NCBI GenBank assembly: GCA_937877165.1
Contig: CALEFO010000041.1
Location: forward strand, 1-46,964
Reading direction: 5' to 3'
DNA from: an uncultured Lachnospiraceae bacterium
GTDB taxonomy: Bacteria; Bacillota; Clostridia; Lachnospirales; Lachnospiraceae
DNA length: 46,964 nucleotides
Shown: in pieces, positions 1 to 9,122 of the stretch
Numbering within the stretch: position 1 is the stretch's first letter
How the letters are laid out: every line of letters starts with the position of its first letter
Notes under the pieces: model-generated
Told to the model about the DNA's origin: nothing
Databases searched by the model: none
Seen by the model: the letters and a program-made list of their open reading frames with translations, nothing else
Program-made: the position numbers and the translations under genes

Positions 1-2
1 CC

Positions 3-164
3 GATTTTGAGGATGCCGTGATGGTCGAAACGGCGGTGCGCTCCGGCGTGGACTGTATCGTGACGCGGAACACAAAGGATTACAACAAAACGCCGATCCC
101 CGTGTACGCCCCGGCAGAGTTCATAGAGCTGCTAACCGAAACAAGTGAGGAGCAGACGGATTGA
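3..164 (+). CDS. PIN-domain protein, C-terminal end only
   Basis: Only the last 53 codons are inside the window, so the start is not seen. The reading frame ending in TGA at 162-164 begins DFEDAVMVETAVRSG and continues with CIVTRNTKDY, then a proline-rich end (PIPVYAPAEFI). The acidic pair of DFEDA and the ITRN/VTRN-D segment are typical of the C-terminal half of small PIN-domain ribonucleases, which use clustered acidic residues to bind a metal and cut RNA. Many such proteins are toxins of toxin-antitoxin pairs; whether an antitoxin gene precedes it cannot be seen. The family call is fairly secure; the toxin role is inference. Confidence 0.7.
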   Translation, partial: DFEDAVMVETAVRSGVDCIVTRNTKDYNKTPIPVYAPAEFIELLTETSEEQTD

Positions 165-300
165 CCGTCCGCAAATGCCTCTGCTTCTTTGAGTGCTCTG
201 ATGATTTAGGAATCAACCGGATATAGTTCTTGGTCTGGGTCTTATCTCCTGCGTATCCCAAATCCTACATCGTCCTTGATCCGCTGAATAACTAAAGGTT
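165..300. other. Gap between PIN gene and membrane-protein gene
   Basis: Convergent spacer between the plus-strand PIN gene and the minus-strand gene ending at 301. No open frame with a ribosome site and no clear terminator hairpin was found. Confidence 0.4.
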
Positions 301-1134
301 CTATGCCTTGCTGACGGCAAGCAGCACGGCGGCGAGAATGAACTCGGAAAGAGCGGTCCAGCCATAGGCAGCGAAGTTGAAATCAATGGATCTGCCGAAG
401 AGACTATCAGTGATCGAATAGGCGGACAGGAAGAAGAGTGCAGTCAGCACAGCAGTGATCATACTACTGATGAAACAGGTGACTGCGGCATAACGGGCGC
501 CGTTCCGCCTCTTATTCAGGTAAAATCCGATCGACCAAAGGAGAAGAACGAGCACTGCGCCGATGATGTGAAGATATCTGTTGGTAAGGACACAGTAGGC
601 CGTCGGAAGAACGGAAAGCTTTCCGACAAAGGATTCCGAGATATCCTGCATGTAATAGGTGAGCGCATCGGCCGCCTCCTCTGCCTTTTCCTGCAGACGC
701 TCCTGAAAATCCGGAATGTCCTTCCACTGCGCACCAAGCTGCTCCTGGTACATGCGGGCAGTTTCTTCTGCAATCGCCTTTGTGTAGGGAGTACTGTCGG
801 GAAGTGATGGAGTGACTGAGAGAGCAGAAGACGATGCTGCAGATGACATCACAGCGTCCAGATTGGCCTCGACCAGAGCAAGGAGAGGCTTTTCCCTTCC
901 AACCGCTTCATTTGCAACAAAGGCATTCTTGAATGCATCTCCATCGGCATCATGGTATTCCTCGTAGGCAACAGCATTCATCCGGTTGGCAAAGGCCTCG
1001 CCAATTTCCCACTGGGATACGCCCTGTATCAAAACAGATTTGAACGGAACGGCCAGAGACAGAGTGATCATAAGAAATCCTGCAATCCAGTAAATCCAAC
1101 GTACGCCCTTTGACTTCTTCTCTTCTGATTTCAT
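301..1134 (-). CDS. Unknown membrane protein with large extracytoplasmic loop
   Basis: A 277-residue protein I do not recognise. It has one hydrophobic segment near the N-terminus (WIYWIAGFLMITLSLAV, about residues 13-35), a hydrophilic stretch of roughly 150 residues rich in Ala, Glu and Asp, and three hydrophobic segments at the C-terminus, so a four-helix protein with one large loop, probably outside, is likely. The start at 1134 (MKSEEKKSKG) is preferred. The frame stays open 51 codons further upstream, but that part is translated from repeat-element copy a and is not expected to be protein. The GAGG of the element lies 13 nt before the ATG, longer than the usual gap, so translation may be weak. 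No neighbour suggests a function. Confidence 0.6.
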   Translation of the reverse strand: MKSEEKKSKGVRWIYWIAGFLMITLSLAVPFKSVLIQGVSQWEIGEAFANRMNAVAYEEYHDADGDAFKNAFVANEAVGREKPLLALVEANLDAVMSSAASSSALSVTPSLPDSTPYTKAIAEETARMYQEQLGAQWKDIPDFQERLQEKAEEAADALTYYMQDISESFVGKLSVLPTAYCVLTNRYLHIIGAVLVLLLWSIGFYLNKRRNGARYAAVTCFISSMITAVLTALFFLSAYSITDSLFGRSIDFNFAAYGWTALSEFILAAVLLAVSKA

Positions 1135-1146
1135 TTCCAATATTAT

Positions 1147-1289
1147 GCCTCGCTGAGGCAAAATCCGCGATACCAGAGAGAAAATGTCATCAGACATCTT
1201 CGAGTGCGGCGGTTTTGCCGAATGCGGCAGCCGGTGCGTCAGCACCGATGCTGCAGTTTGAAAGGAACATATTAATGTCGCTTTCAAAT
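1147..1289 (-). repeat. Modular leader repeat, copy a (full, with loop insert)
   Basis: Read on the minus strand this copy has all modules: the 34-bp palindrome (1256-1289, arms starting ATTTGAAAG), the hairpin CGGTGCTGACGCACCG, the stem strand GGCAAAACCGC, a loop insert of about 40 nt containing GAAGATGTC and GATGACAT, the return strand GCGGATTTTGCC, and finally CCTCAGCGAGG. The end lies 13 nt before the start codon of the membrane-protein gene at 1134. Confidence 0.85.
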
Positions 1290-1611
1290 CTACTTCTCTT
1301 GCTCAGTTGGTTTCCATGAATATAGTCCGCCGTCTACGATATGTCAAACAAGGTTATGATAAAATATCCGGAATGCGAAGCCGGATTTCTGCTATGCAAT
1401 TTGCGGAGGACGGCGGCCACTGCGTTCAGGCCGAAAAAAGCTCTTGGTAGTTCCGGAAGAGAAAACTATAGCCTCTGGCTTCAGGTTTTACGTGGCAGCT
1501 ATTTACTGTAAACTGATGGAAATTCCCGGTTCCGGAACTGCATGGATGAATTTTCTTACAATGATTCCAGACAAAATGATTCGTTGAACGGTTGAAAAAT
1601 GGTACATCGCA

Positions 1612-1655
1612 AGAAGCTGACGCATTCGATGATTCGGATGTGTCAGCTTCTTTTT
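1612..1655 (+). terminator. Rho-independent terminator without an obvious upstream gene
   Basis: AGAAGCTGAC and its complement GTCAGCTTCT flank a loop of about 20 nt, followed by TTTTT. The T-run shows it works on the plus strand, but no plus-strand gene ends upstream of it within the window. It may end a non-coding RNA or act as an attenuator ahead of the permease gene at 1822. Confidence 0.8.
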
Positions 1656-1821
1656 GCTGTAATTATGTGCCTTTACAAAAGAAATGTGGATATAAATGTG
1701 TGGGGGCCTGACATAGCGCTGCAATAGAAAATGTGTCCCGGAAGAAGACTTGTTTCTATACAGGAAGGCACATCGAAAATTATACTTGGGGCACCAAAGC
1801 AAGAAGGAGGGAACGCGGCAG

Positions 1822-2775
1822 ATGGTAAATCGAAACAGTATGAAAAGGAAAACGATTTTGAGCGGAACAACAACCTGGAAGAAGGATCTTAAGAAGAATT
1901 ATGAGTTGTACCTATTTCTGGTTCCTGCGGTTATTTCCGTGTTTGTCTTCAATTATCTTCCCATGTATGGAATCCAAATTGCCTTTAAGAATTTCAAACC
2001 GTCAAAAGGAATCTGGGGAAGTAAGTTTGTGGGACTGAAATGGTTTGAAAGGTTTTTTTCAAGCTATCAGTTTACTGAGATTTTGAGCAATACCTTACTG
2101 CTCAGCATACTTCTTTTAATCTGCTCCTTTCCGATTCCGATTATTTTTGCATTGATTGTCAATCAGTATAAAGAGGGGAAGTTCAGGAGAGCCTTGCAGA
2201 CCGTTTCCTATGCACCGCATTTTATTTCAACAGTTGTAATGGTGGGAATGGTCATTTTGTTTTTGAGTCCTTCTTCCGGCTTATATGGAACGGTAGTCAG
2301 AATGTTTGGCGGTGATCCACAGAATATTATGGGGGATGCGGCTATGTTTCGCCCTATTTATATTCTGTCAGATATCTGGCAGCACACAGGATGGGATTCC
2401 ATCATATATCTGGCGGCGTTGTCGTCAATCAACCAGGATCTGTATGATGCGGCAAACGTGGATGGAGCAGGACGCTTTAAAAAAATATGGTATATAGAGC
2501 TTCCTGCATTAAAAGAAACCGCGATCATTCTGCTGATTCTGAGACTAGGAAATGTTATGTCGATGGGATTTGAAAAGGCGTATCTGATGCAGAACAACTT
2601 GAATCTTGCCGCATCGGAAATCATTGCTACCTATGTATATAAGGTTGGGTTGACGGGGACTCCGCAATATAGCTATTCTGCGGCGATCGGAGTCTTCAAT
2701 TCTATCGTAAATGTCATTCTGATTGTTACATTTAATAAAATAAGCAAAAAGGTCAGCGGGTCTGGGCTGTGGTGA
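1822..2775 (+). CDS. ABC sugar importer permease, LplB type
   Basis: A 317-residue inner-membrane subunit of a CUT1-class carbohydrate ABC importer. Hydrophobic segments begin at LYLFLVPAVISVFVFNYLP near the N-terminus, and the cytoplasmic EAA loop that contacts the ATPase is visible around residues 197-222 (AANVDGAGRFKKIW). The motif AFKNFKPSKGIWGS followed by FVGLKWFERF is characteristic of the LplB/YtcP group, which usually takes up oligosaccharides of plant polysaccharides. The start at 1822 follows AAGGAGG (1804-1810); an earlier in-frame ATG at 1750 lacks a site. It pairs with the LplC-type permease at 4004 and the LplA-type lipoprotein at 4896. No ATPase gene is nearby, which is normal for this class because a shared MsmX-type ATPase is encoded elsewhere. 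Confidence 0.92.
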   Translation: MVNRNSMKRKTILSGTTTWKKDLKKNYELYLFLVPAVISVFVFNYLPMYGIQIAFKNFKPSKGIWGSKFVGLKWFERFFSSYQFTEILSNTLLLSILLLICSFPIPIIFALIVNQYKEGKFRRALQTVSYAPHFISTVVMVGMVILFLSPSSGLYGTVVRMFGGDPQNIMGDAAMFRPIYILSDIWQHTGWDSIIYLAALSSINQDLYDAANVDGAGRFKKIWYIELPALKETAIILLILRLGNVMSMGFEKAYLMQNNLNLAASEIIATYVYKVGLTGTPQYSYSAAIGVFNSIVNVILIVTFNKISKKVSGSGLW

Positions 2776-2838
2776 GACGTAAGCTGCGTACATAAAGGGC
2801 AGATAAACGGAATACAAAATATGAGAGGAGAAACTGAC

Positions 2839-3973
2839 ATGGGATATGACAAGAGCTGGGAGCTGCCGGATCCTTTCCGGCGGGAAGATGGGAGCCGGGT
2901 TGCAACAATAGAAGAGTGGGAGAATCAGAGAAAGCATTTTAAGAGGATACTGGAAGAGCAGTTTTACGGGAAAATGCCTCCGAGGCCGGCTTGTGTGAGA
3001 GGAGAAAAGGTCGAGGAAAAATCTGTCTGGGATGAAACAGCTGTGTACGAAAAAGAAAGTTTTCAATGTTCATGTTTATCGCCCAAAAGAAGAAAGAAAA
3101 CGGCTGTGCATTGTCATCCCGGGAGGTGACAAACTGAATCAGAAAATTCTTCAAATAGCTGTTCAGCAGGGGGCTGCGGTACTGAGCTATGAGATCGAGG
3201 AGGCTGCCCCGGATGATAGAAATCAATGGAATCGGGGCGGCTGTGGTCAGGCATATCCAGAGTATAGCTGGCGAGCACTGGCTATGTGGGGATGGCTTGC
3301 AAGCAGAGTGATTGACTGGTTGGAAACACAGACCTTTGCGGATATGAACAAGGTGGTTGTGACAGGTCATTCTCGAATGGGGAAAATGGCGCTTTGCTGC
3401 GGCATTTACGATGAGCGCGTAGCGGTAACAGTACCTGCGGGGTCTGGGTGCGGGGGTATGGCCAGTCTCAGATTGAACGGTGGCCGGCTTGGCGAAAATA
3501 TAGGACGAGCGGAAAGAATTGGCGTTATGCTTCGCAAGGACAATTTCTATTACTGGCTTCTGGACAGCATGGCAGAATATGGAACGGCAGATGGATTGAC
3601 GAGATACCGGGAAAATGAGCTCCCTTTTGACGCAAATATCCTTGGAGCTTGCATCGCACCAAGAGGACTATTTCTGGCGGAAGGACTTGACGATCTTTGG
3701 ATCAACACCTTTGGGACGCAGACCTCATGGATGGCGACAGCGGAGGTTTATCGATTCATGAATGCTACTTCGAAATGTGCCATTCATTACAGGGAAGGCG
3801 GTCATGAATACAATTTGGAGGACTGGACCGTGATGCTCGATTTCTGCCGGAACGTTTTAGATGGAACGCAGAAACAAACCAATTATAAGACGATGAAAGA
3901 GGATGAGGTCAAATGTGGCTATTCATGGGAAATTCCGGTACGACAGAAGGAAACTTATAACGGCAAAGAATGA
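2839..3973 (+). pseudogene. CE15/acetylxylan-esterase-like hydrolase with one-base frameshift
   Basis: An alpha/beta-hydrolase related to bacterial glucuronoyl esterases (CE15) and acetylxylan-type esterases. The first frame (2839-3063) reads MGYDKSWELPDPF and ends in YEKESF; the second frame carries NVHVYRP, the oxyanion-side IPGGD, the nucleophile motif GHSRMGK, AGSGCGGM and a C-terminal REGGHEYN with the likely catalytic His. Dropping one base in the T-run at 3060-3063 joins the frames as ESF-NVHVYRP, giving about 377 residues, near the family length. So either the gene is broken by a one-base insertion or the base is a sequencing error. GAGGAG precedes the ATG at 2839 by 9 nt. The gene sits between the two permease genes of the importer, which implies action on the imported sugar. 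There is no signal peptide, so it would act in the cytoplasm. Confidence 0.75.
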
Positions 3974-4003
3974 TTTTTGTCATGCAGTTGCAGAAAGGTA
4001 GAA

Positions 4004-4873
4004 ATGAAAGCAAAACTCTCAAATATTCCGCTCTATATGCTTGGAGCACTACTGTTGCTTATCGTGGCATATCCGCTGTATTTCATTGTTATCGCATCCA
4101 TATCGGACCCGGGGATGGTATTGAATGGAGAAGTATGGCTGGTGCCGAAAAAGATCAATCTGACGGGCTATAAAGAACTATTCAAGGTAAGCAGAATATG
4201 GGTCGGCTATCGGAATACAATTTTTTACACGGTAGCTGGAACGGCAATCAGCATGCTCGTCACAGTCCCTGCCGCATATGCGCTCTCCGTGAGGGAATTG
4301 AAGATCCGGAAGCCAGCCACGCTGTTTTTTATGCTTACGATGTTTTTAAATGGAGGGCTGATTCCTACCTACCTGGTGATTTCACAGCTATTACACATGG
4401 ATAATACGATGTGGGTGATGATCATCCCGTTCTGTTTAAATGTATACAACATGATTATCATGAGGACATTTTTCGAGAACAGCCTTCCACAGGAATTGTG
4501 GGAAGCGGCACAGCTGGACGGATGCTCTTATACGCGATATTTGGTGCAGGTTGTTATTCCTTTATCCAAAGCCGTTTTATCTGTCATTATTTTGTATTAC
4601 GTGGTAGGAAAATGGAATGAATATTTTACAGCACTGATTTATCTGCGGGATGATTCGCTGGTGCCACTGCAGATTGTGCTGAGAGACATCCTGATCCAAA
4701 ACGAAGCGTTTAGTGGAGCTGATATGGGAGCGGCAGGATTGGAAGCAAGTAAAAAGGCAAATCTGATCCGATATTCTTCAATTGTGGTTGCTACCCTTCC
4801 GATGATGATCTTATATCCTTTCTTACAAAAATATTTTGAGAAGGGTGTGATGATCGGAGCGGTAAAGGGATGA
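4004..4873 (+). CDS. ABC sugar importer permease, LplC type
   Basis: A 289-residue second permease of the importer, about six membrane segments, beginning MKAKLSNIPLYMLGALLLL. The EAA loop appears near residues 165-185 (EAAQLDGCSYTRYLVQ), and the C-terminus ends in MIGAVKG, typical for LplC/YtcP proteins. The sequence FLNGGLIPTYL is a further hallmark of that group. The start at 4004 follows AAAGG closely; an upstream ATG at 3983 is out of frame and one in frame at 3977 has no site. It begins 30 nt after the esterase frame and ends 22 nt before the binding-protein gene, so all are probably one transcript. The role, forming the channel with the subunit at 1822, follows from the family. Confidence 0.92.
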   Translation: MKAKLSNIPLYMLGALLLLIVAYPLYFIVIASISDPGMVLNGEVWLVPKKINLTGYKELFKVSRIWVGYRNTIFYTVAGTAISMLVTVPAAYALSVRELKIRKPATLFFMLTMFLNGGLIPTYLVISQLLHMDNTMWVMIIPFCLNVYNMIIMRTFFENSLPQELWEAAQLDGCSYTRYLVQVVIPLSKAVLSVIILYYVVGKWNEYFTALIYLRDDSLVPLQIVLRDILIQNEAFSGADMGAAGLEASKKANLIRYSSIVVATLPMMILYPFLQKYFEKGVMIGAVKG

Positions 4874-4895
4874 TGAAAAAAAGGGAGGTTACAAC

Positions 4896-6515
4896 ATGTT
4901 AAGAAAAAAGGTAATGGCAACAGGATTGGTTATGGCTATGAGCATTACTGCCTTAACCGGATGCGGAGGGAAGAATACCGGAGGCGGAGCAGGAGCGGAC
5001 ACAACGTCGGCAGACTCAAACGCGGCGGCCTCGGATACTGGTGCAACGGAAGCTGCGGTGGACGACAGTGAGAAAATAGAATTACGAATTATGGCGCAGA
5101 CAGGGCTTGATCCAGATACGCTTCCTGTATATCAGAGGATTGAGGAAAAATACAACGTAGATCTGGTTTGGGATACTGTAGAGTCCGGCTACGATGAGAA
5201 GAAGGCGGTTGTATTGGCAAGCAACGATTTGCCGGATATTTTCTTTGCAGGGCTTACAGAAGATGACATTATTGCGAATCCGGAGCTATTCGTGGATATG
5301 ACGGATTTCCTGGAGTACGCACCCAATGTTCAGAAGATGTTCGAGGAAATGCCGCTGACAAAGTATGTCAGCACCTATGGGGATGAAGGTATTTTATCTC
5401 TGCCGCAGGTGACTGGTTTTAATCCGCAGAGCTGGGAAGTGATGATGATCAACAAAACCTGGCTTGATGAGCTTGGATTAGAGCCTCCTACGACTTTTGA
5501 CGAATTGGAAAAAGTGCTGAAAGCCTTCAAAGAGCAGGACCCCAATGGAAATGGAAAAGCAGATGAAATTCCGATGGACTGGCCCTGCGAGTATGGCCAC
5601 GGACCGTATGTTCTTACAGGAGCTTATGGAGTTGTAGATGACAAAAATAAGGTCACACTGAAGGATGGAAAGGTAGATTTCCTTTATACAACAGATGCCT
5701 GGAAAGATGTGACCAAGTATTTGCACAAACTGTATCAGGAAGGATTGATTAATCCGGAGGTATATACAACGACGGATTACCAGGTAGCAAATGCACTGAG
5801 CAGCGATGGTGATGTGGCCCGGGTGGGCTTTACCTTTGGCTGGTCGATTGAGAGCCGCACGGGCAAATTTGCGGACCAGTATATGGTGCTTCCTCAGTTA
5901 AAGGCTGACAAGAGCGTGACGAATGAAATGTGGGCATGCGGTCCGAAGGATCGGGTAAATATTTCGGTTGCGTGTGTGCTGACCAAAGCGTGCAAGTATC
6001 CGGAAAGAGCAATGCAGGTGATAAATGAGCTTTACAGTGAGGATTTTGCATTACAGGAATACTATGGCTCATCTCCGGAATTTGTTGAAAAGAAGGATGA
6101 CGGCACCTGGGTGATTAAGGAACCGAAAAGTGGAACCATTGAGGAACAGAAGCTGAAAAATGCACTGGTTAACCGGGCGCCTAGCTATACCTCAGAGGAT
6201 CAGCAGGAGAGAACCGTTCTTCCAAAGGAGCTGCAGGCAAGACTTGATCAGGACAATGTTTATGCGGATCAAAGACCTTCACAGGATCTGATTTTCCCGT
6301 CTGTGAAGTTCAGCAATGAGGATACGGAAGAGCTTACGTACATTAAGACAGATGTTGACAAGCTGGTTGACCAGAAGGCCGCTGAGTGGGCTGTCAAGGG
6401 TGGAATTGACGATGAGTGGGACTCCTATTTGGAGCAGCTGAATAATATGGGACTGGACAGGATGAGAGAGATCTATCAGAAAGCATATGATGAGTGGGCC
6501 GCTCAGACAAAATAA
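4896..6515 (+). CDS. Sugar-binding lipoprotein, LplA type
   Basis: A 539-residue extracellular solute-binding protein. The N-terminus is a lipoprotein signal with lipobox LTGC (Cys at residue 23), followed by a Gly/Ala/Ser/Asp-rich linker (residues about 25-60) that tethers the protein to the membrane. The body shows the usual extracellular sugar-binding pattern (YDEKKAVVLASNDLPDIFF, later DPNGNGKADEIPMDW, the calcium-loop-like segment common in LplA proteins). It captures an oligosaccharide outside and passes it to the two permeases. AGGGAGG precedes the ATG by about 9 nt. The length is normal for LplA (500-560). The ligand cannot be read from sequence; the neighbouring GH115-like and esterase genes suggest uronic-acid-bearing oligosaccharides. 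Confidence 0.93.
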   Translation: MLRKKVMATGLVMAMSITALTGCGGKNTGGGAGADTTSADSNAAASDTGATEAAVDDSEKIELRIMAQTGLDPDTLPVYQRIEEKYNVDLVWDTVESGYDEKKAVVLASNDLPDIFFAGLTEDDIIANPELFVDMTDFLEYAPNVQKMFEEMPLTKYVSTYGDEGILSLPQVTGFNPQSWEVMMINKTWLDELGLEPPTTFDELEKVLKAFKEQDPNGNGKADEIPMDWPCEYGHGPYVLTGAYGVVDDKNKVTLKDGKVDFLYTTDAWKDVTKYLHKLYQEGLINPEVYTTTDYQVANALSSDGDVARVGFTFGWSIESRTGKFADQYMVLPQLKADKSVTNEMWACGPKDRVNISVACVLTKACKYPERAMQVINELYSEDFALQEYYGSSPEFVEKKDDGTWVIKEPKSGTIEEQKLKNALVNRAPSYTSEDQQERTVLPKELQARLDQDNVYADQRPSQDLIFPSVKFSNEDTEELTYIKTDVDKLVDQKAAEWAVKGGIDDEWDSYLEQLNNMGLDRMREIYQKAYDEWAAQTK

Positions 6516-6665
6516 GAAAAATGATCTGAAACATAAATGAATATGCAGAGGCTTTTGCATTCGTTATAATGTCACAAGAATTTGTAGCATTATCAGAAGA
6601 GGCAGAAGCCTCTGCCATTGGCTTGTTAGAGCTGGGGAAACGGGACATACGCATACGGGGGGAAG
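6516..6665 (+). promoter_or_regulatory. Spacer with candidate promoter and hairpin before the AraC regulator
   Basis: TATAAT at about 6564-6569 is a good -10 box, although no strong -35 is placed 17 nt before it. GGCAGAAGCCTCTGCC around 6600-6616 forms a six-pair hairpin without a T-run, so it is not a standard terminator. The regulator may therefore have its own promoter as well as read-through from the binding-protein gene. Confidence 0.4.
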
Positions 6666-8918
6666 ATGAACAAAATAAAAAATTTTCAGAAGCATAAGTC
6701 ATTTATTTTTTCATATGTAGTAATGGCATTCATCCCAATTGTTGTATGCAGTCTGTTTTTTTATCCGCAGCTTTATCGGCGTATCTTTAAGCAAACCGAT
6801 GATGAGGCGGCGTCCGAAGCAAGAAAGGTTTTGGGAGAACTGGATCAGCAGCAACAGATTATCAGTAATATACCGAACCGCCTTTTTGAAAATCCGAATA
6901 TCAAACGAATGGATTTGGAGAGACCTTGGGAAAATCTGGAAGCATACGTGGAAATACGGAATATGATTGCAACCAATAAAAATATCAAGGATTGTTTTCT
7001 GTTTATTCGGGATACGGATTATTTTATCAGTGGATATCAGGGAAATATATCGCTGGAGAAATTGGAAGAATATGGAGGAACAATTGCCTTTAGCTATGAC
7101 GATTGGAATACGAAGGAAATTGTCAGAGAGCTGGATGAGGTGCGGACACCATTTTGGCGGGCAGCAGAATCGGTCAGGATGCTGGGCCATGAACAGAAAA
7201 ATGTACTTACCTATGTCTCTTCTGTGCCGATGAATAATCGGTTTTCGCCATGGGCTGTCATTGTGCTGATTGATGCAGAAAGGCTGATTGAGGGAACAAA
7301 AGAAACTGGTGAGACAGCAGATGGATATTTGCTTTTTTCTGCGGATAATGAACTCTTATACAAATCTGCTGGAATAAGGAATGAAGTTTGCTCCTACTTG
7401 GTGGATATGGGGGCGGAGAAGATACGGCAGGAGCAGACCTTGCGTTTTGAAGAAGATACATTGATCAATGTTGTCCAATCAGAAGCTTCAGGATGGATGT
7501 TGGTCAAGGTGTCGGATCTGGGACCTATGGTGTCACAGCTGCGTTCTCTGGAATTAAAGTTTCTGCTGACGCTGCTGTCCATGGTCTTCGTATTAAGCGT
7601 TTTGGGAAATTATTTTATCCAAATCAATTTTCGCCCGATTCAGCAAATCAGAGACATGCTAATCAAGACAGAAAAAGAGAGCAAGAGGGGCTTGGATAAT
7701 CATAAATATTATCAGGAAATTGAGCAGGCAATCCGAATTTTGCAGACGGACAACGAGCGGATGCAATTTAATTTGAATCAGACCAGACCAAGAATACGAC
7801 AGCATCCGTTTTCGGAGATCTTGTCCGGTTCTTCACTGTCAAAAGTGAAAAGAAATATGGATGAGTTGATAGAGATAGATTCAGAAGTTATTGCGGATTG
7901 TTATGTGGTAGCGGTCTTTCATGCAGAGGAGAGCGAACTGCTTAAGAGTGTTAGGGACTGCATATTCGGAAAAGGAAGAAGAGAGAAAAATCGATTTTTG
8001 TTTGCAGAATTATACAATCGAAACAGCATGGCAGTTGTTCTGGCAGAACCGGAGTGCATACCGGATTTTATGAATAAAATTATTACAGAATGCAGAAAAG
8101 AAGGTGACCTCCAAGCAGGAGTTGGTGAAATAGTGCCGGATATGTCTGAGCTTTCTGCATCCTATTCGCAGGCATGTGCCGCTTTGGATTATGCAATGTT
8201 GAATTCAGTCATTAATACAGCAATTTGTTATAGCGAATTACCAGATTCTGTTTTCAAGGGGCATTCATATCCGCTGGAATTAATCGATTCATTTGCTTTT
8301 GCTGTGCGCATGAATAAAAAAGAAGACGTGCAGGCTGCTGTACAGCAAATCATATACATGATGCAGATGACAAAAGTATCACCATATTATATACGCTCAC
8401 TGTTTTTCAACGTGATCAGTATCTTTATGGAAGACCAAAAGGTGTACAGAAAATACGAAAAAGAGGCATCTGATATTTCAATCATGCTGTCCAAGCAGTT
8501 ATCGTCTGCTGAGATGATAGAGGTAATTCGAAACTGCTATGAACTCTTTGCAAGGGAAAAAGAGAATGACCAGAAAAAAGAGAATGAGTGGATGAAGCAG
8601 GTCAAGGATTATATTGACATGCATGCAGGTGAAAGCTCTTTGTCCCTGGTTGAAGTATCAGAGCATATTGGAATGTCATCAACGTGGTTTAGTACTTTGT
8701 TCAAGGAAAAAGGAGGATGCAGTTTTAAAGAGTATGTGGACATGGTCAGGTTGGAAAAGGCAAGAGAATTGCTGACCACTACAGAGGCAACCGTAGAGGT
8801 TGTTGCAGAGAAGGTGGGTTATAACAATAGCTATAGCTTTACAAGATTCTTTAAAAAATATACGGGCGTGACACCCAATGCATATCGGTTAATGAAAAAA
8901 GATACAATAGAATCATGA
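6666..8918 (+). CDS. Membrane-anchored AraC-family regulator
   Basis: A 750-residue one-component regulator. A membrane segment at about residues 13-35 (FIFSYVVMAFIPIVVCSLFFY) and another near 296-317 (LKFLLTLLSMVFVLSVL) bracket an extracellular sensor of about 260 residues, as in YesM-like and YtdP-like proteins. A cytoplasmic linker follows, and the last 100 residues are an AraC/HTH_18 DNA-binding domain (two helix-turn-helix units; LVEVSEHIGMSSTWFSTLF, then VAEKVGYNNSYSFTRFFKK). Proteins of this kind sense an outside sugar or a loaded binding protein and switch on the adjacent importer and hydrolase genes. Lying directly between the importer and the glycosidase genes, it is very likely their regulator. 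A G-rich site (GGGGGGA) precedes the ATG. Confidence 0.9.
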   Translation: MNKIKNFQKHKSFIFSYVVMAFIPIVVCSLFFYPQLYRRIFKQTDDEAASEARKVLGELDQQQQIISNIPNRLFENPNIKRMDLERPWENLEAYVEIRNMIATNKNIKDCFLFIRDTDYFISGYQGNISLEKLEEYGGTIAFSYDDWNTKEIVRELDEVRTPFWRAAESVRMLGHEQKNVLTYVSSVPMNNRFSPWAVIVLIDAERLIEGTKETGETADGYLLFSADNELLYKSAGIRNEVCSYLVDMGAEKIRQEQTLRFEEDTLINVVQSEASGWMLVKVSDLGPMVSQLRSLELKFLLTLLSMVFVLSVLGNYFIQINFRPIQQIRDMLIKTEKESKRGLDNHKYYQEIEQAIRILQTDNERMQFNLNQTRPRIRQHPFSEILSGSSLSKVKRNMDELIEIDSEVIADCYVVAVFHAEESELLKSVRDCIFGKGRREKNRFLFAELYNRNSMAVVLAEPECIPDFMNKIITECRKEGDLQAGVGEIVPDMSELSASYSQACAALDYAMLNSVINTAICYSELPDSVFKGHSYPLELIDSFAFAVRMNKKEDVQAAVQQIIYMMQMTKVSPYYIRSLFFNVISIFMEDQKVYRKYEKEASDISIMLSKQLSSAEMIEVIRNCYELFAREKENDQKKENEWMKQVKDYIDMHAGESSLSLVEVSEHIGMSSTWFSTLFKEKGGCSFKEYVDMVRLEKARELLTTTEATVEVVAEKVGYNNSYSFTRFFKKYTGVTPNAYRLMKKDTIES

Positions 8919-9001
8919 TCCATTTTCTGCATTGCACTTGGACAAAGCCCGTTCGGACATTTCTCCTCGGGATGCCGCAAAAACGTGGCACAGAAAGGTA
9001 A

Positions 9002-9114
9002 ATTTGAAAGGGACATCGATATGTCACTTTCAAACTGCAGTATGCAGCATCGGCGCTGACGCACCGGCTGCCACATTTGGCGAAACCGTCTTCACGGATT
9101 TTGCTTCAGTGAGG
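9002..9114 (+). repeat. Modular leader repeat, copy b (full)
   Basis: The palindrome lies at 9002-9035 (right arm ATGTCACTTTCAAAC), followed by CGGCGCTGACGCACCG, the stem strands GGCGAAACCGT and ACGGATTTTGC, and CTTCAGTGAGG. The final GAGG (9111-9114) is the ribosome site of the GH115-like gene, 8 nt before its ATG. The copy spans more than half of the gap between the regulator and that gene. Confidence 0.88.
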
Positions 9115-9122
9115 AAAGAAAA

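Larger units (their letters stand above)
1135..1821. other. Long gap upstream of the sugar-import locus
   Basis: About 690 bases without a convincing protein gene. It holds repeat copy a (1147-1289), an 18-base word (1379-1396) that recurs exactly in the HIT-gene promoter at 15571-15588, and a rho-independent terminator (1612-1655). The only short frame after the 18-base word is 25 codons (starting MRSRISAMQF) with no clear ribosome site. A non-coding transcript ending at 1655 is possible. The leader of the permease gene follows it. Confidence 0.4.

Noticed and set aside
1135..1287. N-terminal extension of the first membrane protein through the repeat
   Set aside because: These 51 codons are translated from repeat copy a, and the same peptide pattern appears wherever the repeat is read in that frame.
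1147..1289. Insertion-sequence end or transposon
   Set aside because: No transposase or terminal inverted repeats were found at any copy; the repeats are structured and modular, not IS-like.
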